Assembly: GCF_049532895.1 (NCBI RefSeq) | Contig: NZ_CP064031.1 | Span: 2,604,001-2,668,000 of the forward strand | DNA from: Dyella_B acidisoli | GTDB lineage: Bacteria > Pseudomonadota > Gammaproteobacteria > Xanthomonadales > Rhodanobacteraceae | DNA: 64,000 nucleotides | Direction: 5' to 3' | In this document: piece by piece, positions 1-8,304 of the stretch | Numbering within the stretch: position 1 is the stretch's first letter | How the letters are laid out: the number at the start of each line of letters is the position of its first letter | Notes under the pieces: model-generated | Seen by the model: only the letters and a program-made list of their open reading frames with translations | What the model was told of the DNA's origin: nothing | Databases searched by the model: none | Translations under genes and position numbers: made by a program

Positions 1-31
1 ATACGTCTACAAACCCGACGAGGAAGGACCC

Positions 32-724
32 ATGCCCGGTAACGATGCCCTGACATATACCTGGCCTCCCAGTTGCATCGACGCGATCGGTTTTCTGCAT
101 GTGCAGTGGCCATGGCTCGCACGCGATAAGGCGTCGCCCTCCCGATCGCAGCTAAGCTCATTGACGGATGAGGCGTGCATGCGTGCGTACCAGGATGGCG
201 ACGACCGCGCTTTCCATGCGCTCTATGTGCGCTATCGAGACAAGCTTTATCGCTACACGCTCCGACTGGCGACACGCCAAGACGAAGCGGAGGAAGTGTT
301 TCAAGAGGTGTGGCTGGCTGTGGTGCGAGGCAAGAGCGGTTATTCGTCTGGTGCGTCGTTTGCTTCGTGGTTGTTTGCCATCGCGCATCGGCGTGCAGCC
401 GATCGCTGGCGAGTACTCGGCCGCCACGCGCCTGATGGAGTGCACCCGGCCGATCAAACGGCGACGGAGCACATGGAGCAAGAGATGCCTACCACCTCGC
501 TTTCACCCGAGGGGCAGGCACACAACGATTCGTTGGGCCAGGCGCTGCTCGATGCCGTTGGCAAACTACCGCTGCCACAACGGGAGGCCTTTCTAATGAA
601 AGCCGAGGGCGGCCTGGCTTTGAAGGAAATCGCCGAGGCAACCGGCGTATCGTACGAAACCGTCAAGAGCCGACTGCGCTACGCACAACAGCGCCTGCGT
701 GATGCCTTGGAGCCCTGGCTATGA
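32..724 (+). CDS. ECF-type RNA polymerase sigma-70 factor
   Basis: Directs RNA polymerase to a specific promoter set, probably in response to an envelope or environmental signal. Region 2 is visible at about residues 60-100 (FHALYVRYRDKLYRYTLRL, then the acidic EAEEVFQEVWLAV helix). Region 4 with its helix-turn-helix lies at the C-terminus (LALKEIAEATGVSYETVKSRLRYA). The ATG at 32 follows a good ribosome-binding site (GAGGAAGG). The roughly 50 residues before region 2 are longer than usual for ECF factors, so a later start is possible. The stop overlaps the next ATG (ATGA at 721-724), which suggests translational coupling to the membrane protein that follows, the usual place for an anti-sigma factor. 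Confidence 0.93.
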   Translation: MPGNDALTYTWPPSCIDAIGFLHVQWPWLARDKASPSRSQLSSLTDEACMRAYQDGDDRAFHALYVRYRDKLYRYTLRLATRQDEAEEVFQEVWLAVVRGKSGYSSGASFASWLFAIAHRRAADRWRVLGRHAPDGVHPADQTATEHMEQEMPTTSLSPEGQAHNDSLGQALLDAVGKLPLPQREAFLMKAEGGLALKEIAEATGVSYETVKSRLRYAQQRLRDALEPWL

Positions 725-1080
725 ACGACGAAATATTGGATGAGCTGGTCGCGCTATATCACCAGAATGCTCGCGAAGTAGCGCCTGGCCGTTTGAATGC
801 CCGCGTGCTGATGGCAACCGAACACGTTGCCCGGAAACGTCGCTTCAGGCTCGTATGGCCGTGGCTTGGTCTGGCGATGGCCGCAAGTGTCTTTATCTGC
901 CTGACCCTTTATCGCGCCACGCCACCTCCTGCGCCAGTACCAAGTAACCGTCTCACTCAAAACTATCTGCTGCACATGGACGTCGAACCGTCAGGTTCGC
1001 CGGTTACTGCTTATTTGCTGAGCAACAACGAACGTGCCTACGCCCTTCTGGCCGCAGCAAACACCAAGGAAACCCCATGA
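721..1080 (+). CDS. small single-pass membrane protein, putative anti-sigma factor
   Basis: A 119-residue protein with a cytoplasmic N-terminus, one transmembrane helix (about residues 43-61, WPWLGLAMAASVFICLTLY), a proline-rich stretch and a short periplasmic tail. It has no zinc-binding HxxxCxxC motif. Its position directly after an ECF sigma gene, with ATGA overlaps at both ends, is the main reason to propose that it binds and restrains the sigma factor. That role is inference from context; I do not recognise the sequence family. Confidence 0.7.
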   Translation: MNDEILDELVALYHQNAREVAPGRLNARVLMATEHVARKRRFRLVWPWLGLAMAASVFICLTLYRATPPPAPVPSNRLTQNYLLHMDVEPSGSPVTAYLLSNNERAYALLAAANTKETP

Positions 1081-1640
1081 TCAAACGCCTGCCCCTCATC
1101 CTGGTCGCTCTCCTGCTGACCTGCCAGGTCCATGCATCCATACCAAAGGGTTGGATCGTCGCCGGCACCGCACGCGAAGCTTATGACGTAGGCACCCAAG
1201 CGGGTGATCGCCACCCTGGCGATCGCAATGCCTTCCTACGCGCAAAATCAAGCAGCAATGGCTTTGGCACGCTCATGCAGAGCATCAGCGCGGATGCCTA
1301 CATCGGCAAGCGTGTGCGTCTGTCTGGTTTTCTGCGCACGCAGGATGTCATCAGCGCAGCCATGTGGATGCGTATCGACGGATCAACGGGTGTCGTAGGT
1401 TTCGACAACATGGATTCGCGCCCCTTACGCGGCACCTTGGATTGGCAGCGTTATGAAATCGTGCTGGACGTGCCGGCCAACGCGAACGCCATCGCCTTCG
1501 GGTTCCTGCTTGAAGGTAACAAGGGTCAAGTACTGGCCGACGACTTCAAGCTCGAAGTGGTGGGCAAAGAAGTACCGTTGACCGGTATCGGACGCCCTGT
1601 TTTCCCTTCTGCGCCGATAAACCTCAATTTCGAGCAGTGA
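1077..1640 (+). CDS. secreted beta-sandwich (galactose-binding-like) protein of ECF operon
   Basis: A 187-residue protein with a clear N-terminal signal peptide (IKRLPLILVALLLTCQVHA). The mature part is rich in beta-strand segments (GWIVAGTAREAYDVG near the start, KRVRLSGFLRT and AMWMRIDG in the middle, LADDFKLEVV at the end). This pattern resembles the jelly-roll domain found alone or attached to AraC-type regulators in xanthomonads; that link is from memory and moderate. It overlaps the upstream gene by ATGA, so it belongs to the sigma operon and may be the output or the sensed periplasmic component. Confidence 0.7.
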   Translation: MIKRLPLILVALLLTCQVHASIPKGWIVAGTAREAYDVGTQAGDRHPGDRNAFLRAKSSSNGFGTLMQSISADAYIGKRVRLSGFLRTQDVISAAMWMRIDGSTGVVGFDNMDSRPLRGTLDWQRYEIVLDVPANANAIAFGFLLEGNKGQVLADDFKLEVVGKEVPLTGIGRPVFPSAPINLNFEQ

Positions 1641-1656
1641 CCCAGGAGCAAACTCT

Positions 1657-1857
1657 ATGAAATCAAATGGCCAGCGCCTCTTAATGATCTACGCAGGTGT
1701 GCTAACCGTCGTACTTGCTGCGGCCGCGGTGAGCGGCTTCGTGCAGGCGTCAAGATCAATGACTCTTAAGCAGTTTGACGTTCAGCGAATCAACATGCAC
1801 GAGCCCAATGCCATCACGCCGCTCCTCATTTCCATCCGTGTTGAGGTAGCGATATAG
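1657..1857 (+). pseudogene. remnant of small membrane-anchored protein
   Basis: The reading frame starts after an AGGAG site and encodes an N-terminal membrane anchor (LLMIYAGVLTVVLAAAAVSGF) followed by FDVQRINMHEP. This start matches my recollection of a family of about 140-170 residue membrane-anchored proteins in which DVQRIN.xEPDGT.R.VIS continues into a conserved beta-rich domain. Here the conserved part collapses after MHEPN and the frame stops at 66 residues. I read it as a truncated copy at the end of the sigma operon. It could also be a genuine small membrane protein. Confidence 0.5.
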
Positions 1858-1975
1858 CGACGGCACGCAGGAAATTTCACGCCACTTCAGCAACAAGCAT
1901 CGCTACCACACCGGATAGCGAAGGGCTCAACGCCAGCGCGATCGTCGCCTTCGCTTCGTTCACTGGCAAAATCAT

Positions 1976-2770
1976 TCATGCATGACCCCTGGCCACTTTC
2001 TGTGCTTCATCTTGGCTCCAACGCGCTATCAAGTCGCCGATCAGCACCGTGCGCTGATGATTGAGGTAGAAATGGTCGCCTTCGAAGCTGCGGCAGGTAA
2101 AACCAGGCATCGCCCAGCGCTCCCAGGCCAGTATGCGTGTCGGTGTGATATGTGTATCGGTGGTACCGGCATAAGCAGTGATCGGGAGTTGGAACGCGCT
2201 GCCTTCCGGTACCACGTAGCTGTCGATGAGATTGAAGTCCGCGCGCAGGACCGACAGCACCATCTGCAGGTATTCGGGATGTCCGAGGATCTCTTTTGGC
2301 GTGGCGGCAAAACTGTCCAGTGTTCGCAACAGTTCGGCATCGCTCAGGGTGGCACGTGATTTTTCCCGCCGGCACAGTTGCGGCGCTGGGCACGCCGATA
2401 CAAAGAGCCGCTGCGGCAGAGGCAAGCGGCGTTCGTGCAACTGTCGCGCCACTTCGAAGGCGGTCACGCCGCCCAAGCTATGGCCGAAGAAGGCGAATGG
2501 CAGGTCCAGCGGCATCGCATCGACCAGCATCATGGCCAGCGTGTCCAGCCGATAGAGCGGCCGTTCGGCGACGCGTGTTTCTCGACCGGGAATCGCCACT
2601 GCCCACACTTCGGTATGGGGCGCAACATGCTTGGGCCACTCCCAGAACAGCGAGGGACCACCGCCTGCGTGGTGGAAGCAGATCAAGCGGCGGCGGGCAC
2701 CTGCGCTCGCGCCGAAGCGCCGGAACCAGCGTCCCGGATCGACTGCGCTTGCCCGCGTGCTTACTACCAT
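1976..2770 (-). CDS. type II thioesterase (alpha/beta hydrolase, TesA/GrsT family)
   Basis: A 264-residue hydrolase of the kind that removes misprimed acyl groups from carrier proteins of non-ribosomal peptide or polyketide synthases. The N-terminus has the family motif LICFHHAGGGPSLFWEW. The nucleophile is in GHSLGG (FAFFGHSLGGVTAFEVA), the acidic residue is near GTTDTHI and the histidine is in FEGDHFYL. A strong ribosome-binding site (GGGAGAGGGGC) precedes the ATG at 2770. No synthase or carrier-protein gene is in this window, so the partner must be elsewhere or the enzyme acts alone. Confidence 0.9.
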   Translation of the reverse strand: MVVSTRASAVDPGRWFRRFGASAGARRRLICFHHAGGGPSLFWEWPKHVAPHTEVWAVAIPGRETRVAERPLYRLDTLAMMLVDAMPLDLPFAFFGHSLGGVTAFEVARQLHERRLPLPQRLFVSACPAPQLCRREKSRATLSDAELLRTLDSFAATPKEILGHPEYLQMVLSVLRADFNLIDSYVVPEGSAFQLPITAYAGTTDTHITPTRILAWERWAMPGFTCRSFEGDHFYLNHQRTVLIGDLIARWSQDEAQKVARGHA

Positions 2771-3003
2771 GCCCCTCTCCCTTCCCTAACGTCTTCTTGG
2801 GTTGTCCCGATCGATTCCGCCTAATCGCGTAGCTGAGATGTTAATCGTAGGCAGGGACAAAACCCAATATAGGGAAGACGCTAGCTTGTCCGGGACCTCA
2901 TCCAAACCCGCTCGCCACAGGCGTAATTTACGTTGCGGCCAAGACGACGCCTCTTTCTCCGCCCACTCGGCAAGGTCCTTCCCCCTGACCACTTCACCCC
3001 AAC

Positions 3004-4746
3004 TTACGCCGCTCGTTCGCCGCGCCTGACCGGAATCATCACCGTGAACGTCGTTCCGTGGCCGGGTCGACTTTCGACATCAATGCGTCCGCGGTGATGC
3101 TCGATGATGCCGTGAGAAATCGACAGGCCCAATCCCGTGCCTTGCCCGATCGGCTTGGTGGTAAAGAAGGGATCGAAAATCCTTCTCATGACATCTTCGG
3201 CGATACCGGCGCCGGTGTCGGCAATGGAGACCGTTGCGATATCACCCCAGCATGCCGTTTTGACAGTAATCGTGCCCTGGCCCTTGATGGCTTGCGCGGC
3301 GTTCACCAGAAGATTCATGAAAACCTGGTTGAGTTGGGCTGCATTGCATTCGATGGGCGGTAGCTCTCCGTAATCACGTACGATATTCGCTTTATATTTG
3401 ATCTCATTGTGCACAACGTTCAGCGTGCTCTCCAATCCCGCGTGCAGATCTGACAACGCCCATTCGTCACCACTAGGCCTGGAGAAGTCGCGCAAGTCGC
3501 GCACGATCTGGCGCACACGCATCGCTCCTTCGATTGATTCATCGATAAGCATCATGATGTCGTTGCGCACATAGTCGAGATCGAGATCGACCGCTATCTT
3601 TGCAACCGGCCTGAGCATGTCCGCAGCAGGCACGCCGGTGGCCGCTTCTTGCGCGACGATCACTGCCAGCAGCTGTCTGACCCAGCTCTTCAAGGTGTTG
3701 AGATTGGCGTTGACAAAGCTGATCGGATTGTTGATTTCATGCGCCACGCCTGCTGCCAGCTGGCCGATCGATGCCAATTTTTCAGATTGAAGAAGTTGCT
3801 TGCCAGCTTCTTCCAGCATGTGAATCAACCGGTGCTGCTCTTCCTTCTCGATAATGAGTCGATACAGAGTCGCCTTGCGTTGTTCGATCTCCTCCTCCAT
3901 CCGTCGGCGTGTCTGCTCGAGGACACGCGTCGTCTGCTCGTATTGGCGTAGCGCCCCTTCGAGCTCACCCGTTCGTTTTCTGACTTGTTCTTCAAGTGTG
4001 TCGTTCATGCCGCGCAGAAAAGCAGTACGCGCATCAAAGCGGGACACGACGAGCGTGGCACTCAGAATGGTGGCAGTAACCACTGCGATGGTGCCACCCA
4101 GCCACGGCCCACGGATGCCATTGACAGTGGTGCAAATGGCATTGACCTGAAAGTGTGCAGACGCCATGCCTGTGTAATGCATGCCGGCGATGGCAATGCC
4201 CATGACGCTGGCCGCACCGATACGCTTCATGATGACGTGCGACTTGTCTTCCATGCTGAGCCGATGCGCCAACCAAAGTGCGATGGTCGAGGTCACGATG
4301 GCGATGGCAACCGAAGCGATGAACAGCAACGGGTCATAATCGATCGGTGGGTCCATCTGCAAAGCCGTCATGCCCACATAGTGCATGCCGGCGATGCCAA
4401 GCCCCATCAGCACGCCGCCTGCAGCGAGTCTTTCCGGCTTCAATACGGGTCGCGTGACCGCATTGAGTGCAAAGTAGGAGACGAACATGGCAATGGCCAG
4501 CGAAAGGAACGTCTCGCGAAAGTCGTACCCCAGCGGAACGGACAGGGAAAAAGCGAGCATGCCGATGAAGTGCATGGCCCAGATGCCGATGCCCATGGAA
4601 GCCGCGCCCGCAGCCAGCCATCCAAGTCGCAAGCGTGGCTTGCCGATCAGCGAAATAAGGCTGCTCAAATCCAGTGCTGTATAGGACGCCAGCGTTGCAA
4701 TAGCGAGAGAGAGCGCAACGAGCGAAGGGCTGTACGTTCCGTTCAT
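3004..4746 (-). CDS. MHYT-domain sensor histidine kinase
   Basis: A membrane-bound kinase of 580 residues. The N-terminal half holds three MHYT-type repeats (AMHFIGM, GMHYVGM, GMHYTGM) in about seven transmembrane helices, a sensor proposed to bind metal and gas ligands. A coiled-coil linker leads to a HisKA helix with HEINNP and a HATPase domain with NLLVNAAQAI, DTGAGI and GQGTGLGLSI. The ATG at 4746 is chosen because the frame before it overlaps the upstream regulator gene and the MHYT domain begins immediately after it. The gene is 19 bases downstream of the receiver/HD gene, so the two form one operon and probably one phosphorelay. Confidence 0.92.
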   Translation of the reverse strand: MNGTYSPSLVALSLAIATLASYTALDLSSLISLIGKPRLRLGWLAAGAASMGIGIWAMHFIGMLAFSLSVPLGYDFRETFLSLAIAMFVSYFALNAVTRPVLKPERLAAGGVLMGLGIAGMHYVGMTALQMDPPIDYDPLLFIASVAIAIVTSTIALWLAHRLSMEDKSHVIMKRIGAASVMGIAIAGMHYTGMASAHFQVNAICTTVNGIRGPWLGGTIAVVTATILSATLVVSRFDARTAFLRGMNDTLEEQVRKRTGELEGALRQYEQTTRVLEQTRRRMEEEIEQRKATLYRLIIEKEEQHRLIHMLEEAGKQLLQSEKLASIGQLAAGVAHEINNPISFVNANLNTLKSWVRQLLAVIVAQEAATGVPAADMLRPVAKIAVDLDLDYVRNDIMMLIDESIEGAMRVRQIVRDLRDFSRPSGDEWALSDLHAGLESTLNVVHNEIKYKANIVRDYGELPPIECNAAQLNQVFMNLLVNAAQAIKGQGTITVKTACWGDIATVSIADTGAGIAEDVMRRIFDPFFTTKPIGQGTGLGLSISHGIIEHHRGRIDVESRPGHGTTFTVMIPVRRGERAA

Positions 4747-4765
4747 GAGTACCCCTAACCAACAC

Positions 4766-6190
4766 TCACACGGCTTGCGCAACGCAATCGGAATCTTCTG
4801 GTGGAGCCTGGACCAGAATGGTGAGCGGTGTTTCTTCCTGCGCCTCGTAACGCCGGACAATCGCAACCTGGTAGTCGGACACTACGCTCCCTTTCGTCAT
4901 GAGCAGCACGCCACGGCGGGTACGCAGATCATCGGCCAGGTGCATGCCAGCGGCCAGTTGCGCACCGGCAATCTGTACATAAGGCATCGCACCATCCAAC
5001 TTGGATGAGTCTTTTAGCAATGCAAGGAAATGCTCAACTACCCGAGGGTCGTAGCGCAGATTGGCCTGCAGCTTAATAAGCTCGACCGCCTGCTCTGGCA
5101 GCATGCGCTCTCTCGCCAGCGCTCCGCTTTGCAGTCCTTCGTAATCACGCACCACAGCAAGAATCCGCGAACCGATGGGAATGTGTTCACCAAGCAGACC
5201 ATCCGGCGTACCCCGTCCGTTAAAGCGCTCGTACTGATGCCGAATGATGTGCGCCACATGGGTAAGCTGGGCAACGGGTGTAAGCAGCATTTGCGCGCGC
5301 AGCGGGTGCTGGTGATAGAGATGACTTTCCGCTGGCGTCATCCGATCGACGGACTGGTGCAGCAAATCGTCAGGCAGAGACAGCTTGCCAACGCCGTGTA
5401 ATAACCCGGCAAAATAGAGATCTTGCGCGTCGAGACCATCCAAGCCGAGTGCGAGCGCCAGTTGCTTCGCCAATTGACCAACGCGATGGGATTCGCCGCC
5501 GATCGCACCGCAACGCAGCTCGATCATGCTGGCGCCAACTTGCACCATGGTCATGAAGTTGCGCTTCAGATCCTTCTGGGCATCTTCCAGGAACATCACG
5601 GTTTGCCGGATTTCCTCGGTCCTTGCTTTTACCTTCGCTTCAAGCGCGGTATTGAAGCAGGCAAGCTGCTCGTTCTGCTGTTGCGTAAGAATCAACAGCC
5701 TGGCCGTCTCCTTGCGCAGCCGTTGCTGCTCGAGCGCCTGCTTGATGGTGAGAAGCAGATCGTGCTCATCCCAGGGTTTGCTCAGATAACGGTAAACCCC
5801 TCCTTCATTGATCGCTCGCACCACCGATTCGAGTTCCGAATAGCCGGTGAGCAGAATGCGCATGGTTTCCGGATAGAGCGCCTGCGCTTGCGACAGCAGA
5901 TCCGCGCCGGACATGCCCGGCATGCGCATATCGGAAATGATCAGGTCCACCTCGTTGGCACCGAGCACATCCAGTGCAGCGGCACCGCTCGCCGCCGTAA
6001 GGACTCGATAGGATGCCGTGGCCAGCAGACGCCTGAGCGCGGACAGAATGTTTGGCTCGTCGTCGACGACAAGAACCGTAGGTGTTCTTGTCGCGTCTTC
6101 GCGCACGGCAGAGACAGGTGCCTGTGTGGATGCTTCCAGCACGGCAGACAAAATCTTTTCGTCTGATGGATTCACGAGAAGTCGCCTCAT
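4766..6190 (-). CDS. response regulator with degenerate HD-GYP output domain
   Basis: A 474-residue protein. Residues about 37-155 form a receiver domain with phospho-acceptor D87 (LIISDMRMPG) and K138. A helical linker follows, then an HD-type domain at about 215-400. Active HD-GYP phosphodiesterases carry HDIGK and HHExxDGxGYP. Here the first motif reads LLHGVGKL (H265 followed by G266, the metal-binding Asp is missing) and the second reads RHQYERFNGRGTPDGL. The domain is therefore probably not a working c-di-GMP phosphodiesterase and may act as a phosphorylation-controlled binding or scaffold module. It is followed closely by its likely MHYT kinase partner. Confidence 0.9.
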   Translation of the reverse strand: MRRLLVNPSDEKILSAVLEASTQAPVSAVREDATRTPTVLVVDDEPNILSALRRLLATASYRVLTAASGAAALDVLGANEVDLIISDMRMPGMSGADLLSQAQALYPETMRILLTGYSELESVVRAINEGGVYRYLSKPWDEHDLLLTIKQALEQQRLRKETARLLILTQQQNEQLACFNTALEAKVKARTEEIRQTVMFLEDAQKDLKRNFMTMVQVGASMIELRCGAIGGESHRVGQLAKQLALALGLDGLDAQDLYFAGLLHGVGKLSLPDDLLHQSVDRMTPAESHLYHQHPLRAQMLLTPVAQLTHVAHIIRHQYERFNGRGTPDGLLGEHIPIGSRILAVVRDYEGLQSGALARERMLPEQAVELIKLQANLRYDPRVVEHFLALLKDSSKLDGAMPYVQIAGAQLAAGMHLADDLRTRRGVLLMTKGSVVSDYQVAIVRRYEAQEETPLTILVQAPPEDSDCVAQAV

Positions 6191-6304
6191 GCGTGACTCG
6201 ATGAGGTTATCGACGACAGATCAGGGAATCTTTAGGTAGGAACTGCTTCGCAGATGCATGTAAATCGTGAAGACAATGTCTACATACTGTGAGCGAAAAC
6301 ATCA

Positions 6305-6324
6305 TTTCACATTTTCGCTTTCAC
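6305..6324 (+). promoter_or_regulatory. conserved direct repeat TTTCAC-N8-TTTCAC upstream of beta-helix gene
   Basis: TTTCAC at 6305-6310 and again at 6319-6324. It sits inside a 19-base block (from about 6297) that is identical to the region upstream of the paralogous beta-helix gene at 19432-19461. The similarity extends about 30 bases further (ATGACGxATCTTAGC). This is a candidate operator or promoter element shared by the two genes; the binding protein is unknown. Confidence 0.5.
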
Positions 6325-6391
6325 AGGTGGATGACGAATCTTAGCCTCGCAGTAAAAAACATGCTGTACACATAAAATCAGGGGGCAATTC

Positions 6392-7588
6392 ATGAACATC
6401 AAGTCCGCGCCGAAAGGTGCGCAGGGGAAGGTCGTTCCCATTCCCGGCCGTTTACGCCGTTTCGGTCTCACTTCGCGCGACAGATTTTTGACGGTCATCG
6501 CAGCGTCTTTGGCCCTGGCTGGCGCAGCGATGCCTGCATCCGCCACCAACTGGTGGACGGCAACGCCGACCATTTCGATCGGCCCCACCGTACTCAATGT
6601 CCGCAACTTTGGCGCCATGGGTAACGGCGCGACGGACGACACCGCTGCATTCCAAGCGGCCATCAATGCCCTGCCCGCCAGTGGCGGTACGGTCGTGGTG
6701 CCGGACGGCACATACATGATCAACGCACTCAAGGCCATCAATCTGCGCTCGCATGTGCGCCTGTCGATGTGGGGCAATGCATATCTGCAGGCTATTCCAA
6801 ACAACGCCAGCCGCTACTGGGTGGTGAAGGTGTGGAACGTGAACAACGTCGAGATCGTTGGCGGCCACGTCATCGGGGAGCGCAGCACGCATCAGGGCAC
6901 CAGCGGCGAGTGGGGTTATGACATCAGCGTCTCCGGCTCAAGCAACGTCTACGTGCACGACATCAAGCTCGCCGACTCCTGGGGTGACGGCATCCTGATC
7001 GGCGCGATCGGCTCGGGCACGTCAGCCGTACTGTCGACTAACGTAACGCTCAACCGCGTCACCTCCGACAACAACCGCCGCCAGGCCCTGACCATTGCAC
7101 CGGCCACCTAGGTGTACGTGGTGAACAGCACTTTCACAGGCTCCAACGGCACCGCACCGCAAGCTGGCATCGACATCGAGCCGATGACACAAGGCACCAC
7201 GCAACACATACGACTGGAGAACACCATGCTGGCGAACAATGCCGGCAATGGCCTGGAAATTCACGACTACGTGTCGGACCTGACGGTGAACAAGGTCACG
7301 TCCGAGAACAATAAAGGTTACGGTGTGTTCGCCAACAGCCCCAATGGCGTGGCGATCACGAACAGTACGCTTACGGAGAACTACCTGTTCGGCGTGGACA
7401 TCGGCGGCGTCACCAGCAATGTGCAGCTTGTCGGCAACACGATCAACTACAACGGCGCCGCGTGGTTTGTTGCGCACAACGTGTCGGTCTTCACGTCGGG
7501 TTGGGTGCCGCGCGACATCACGATTTCGAGCACGGCTACGAACGTTACGCAGTTCAATAACATCGTTTCGCCGCTGCGTACAAAGTAA
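6392..7588 (+). pseudogene. secreted right-handed beta-helix protein, interrupted by an in-frame TAG
   Basis: The full frame of 398 codons encodes a signal peptide (cleavage near AMPASATNWW), a pectate-lyase-like start (NVRNFGAMGNGATDDTAAFQAAINALP) and then parallel beta-helix coils. Codon 240 (7109-7111) is TAG; the frame continues unchanged from 7112 to the stop at 7588. In the intact paralogue at 18197-19336 the same codon is CAG (Gln, in APATQVYVV), so one C to T change explains the break. The two halves remain highly similar to the paralogue, which suggests recent inactivation, a sequencing error or read-through. If active, such proteins bind or cleave polysaccharides outside the cell. 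Confidence 0.85.
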
Positions 7589-7616
7589 TCTCGGCGATTC
7601 GATCGTCTGCAAGCCA

Positions 7617-7646
7617 AAGCCCTCTCCTTCGCGAGGGGGCTTTTTT
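7617..7646 (+). terminator. intrinsic terminator after the broken beta-helix gene
   Basis: A ten-pair stem AAAGCCCTCT / AGGGGGCTTT (one G-U pair) around a short loop, running directly into six T residues. It lies 29 bases after the stop codon at 7588. Confidence 0.85.
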
Positions 7647-7647
7647 G

Positions 7648-7720
7648 TAGGGTGGGGTGTAAACCCCAACATCGCGATGCATGTGTGCATGGCAATGTTG
7701 GGGTTGTAGCCCCAACCTAC
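7648..7720. repeat. REP double-hairpin element, copy 1
   Basis: Two facing hairpins in inverted orientation (left arm TAGGGTGGGGTGTAAACCCCAAC, spacer, then the mirrored right arm ending in CCCCAACCTAC). Same family as the copies at 10358, 17918, 29901, 34457, 39846, 41114 and 55047. Confidence 0.8.
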
Positions 7721-7754
7721 ACGAACTTCAGGTCGGCATGTCGCGAGTTTCGCC

Positions 7755-8212
7755 ATTGCCTGCGGCGCTTTCGGACCCTAAAGTGCCCGAGTCACTTTTC
7801 TTTGCTGGCCAAAGAAAAGTAACCCAAAGAAATGGCCTGAAGAGCTCACAGCATTGCATGGGTTACAAGCCTGAAGGATGTCGCCTTGCTTTGATCGTTG
7901 GCGGGCCAAGCTTCCACCACCCCGCTATAACGCGAGGCGTCGAAGCATTGCGGGCTTAAAGCGCGCCCTCCGCAGGTTGAGCTTGGCTGAGATCTGCCCG
8001 ATCTGCTTTAAGTCCTCAGCGCTTCGACGCCTCGCGGTATAGCGGGGGCGTCGAACCATGGGCGACCAACCACCTATCTAGCCATACACGTTCAGGCTTT
8101 TCCCTTCCGCATGCTGTGAGCCGTTTAGGCCATTTCTTTGGGTTACTTTTCTTTGGGCCAGCAAAGAAAAGTGACTCGGGCCCTTTAGGGTCCGAAAGCG
8201 CCGCAGGCAATG
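7755..8212. repeat. giant imperfect inverted repeat (arms about 200 bp or more)
   Basis: The sequence beginning CATTGCCTGCGGCGCTTTCGG at 7755 returns in reverse complement ending at 8212, followed inward by matching blocks (for example GAGTCACTTTTCTTTGCTGG with 8153-8177, CTCACAGCAT, and GCGAGGCGTCGAAGC near 7931 with 8021-8036). The centre is near 7965-8010. This stretch between two genes carries no convincing coding sequence. The weak frames in it are the repeat itself read on both strands. Confidence 0.8.
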
Positions 8213-8304
8213 CCTCAACACACGAGATGCAACAACATGGCAACGTCAGGGTTGCCATCTAACACACACTCCCAAACGGCAGCCATTTATATTCTAATTC
8301 AGGC

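Noticed and set aside
2786..2992. A 68-codon minus-strand frame upstream of the kinase end
   Set aside because: No ribosome-binding site, no recognisable motif, composition unlike the neighbours; treated as intergenic.
7681..8258. Two open frames within the giant inverted repeat
   Set aside because: They are the same repeat read in opposite directions (both with LPAALSDPK and ESLFFAG). They match a recurrent spurious ORF type, not a gene.
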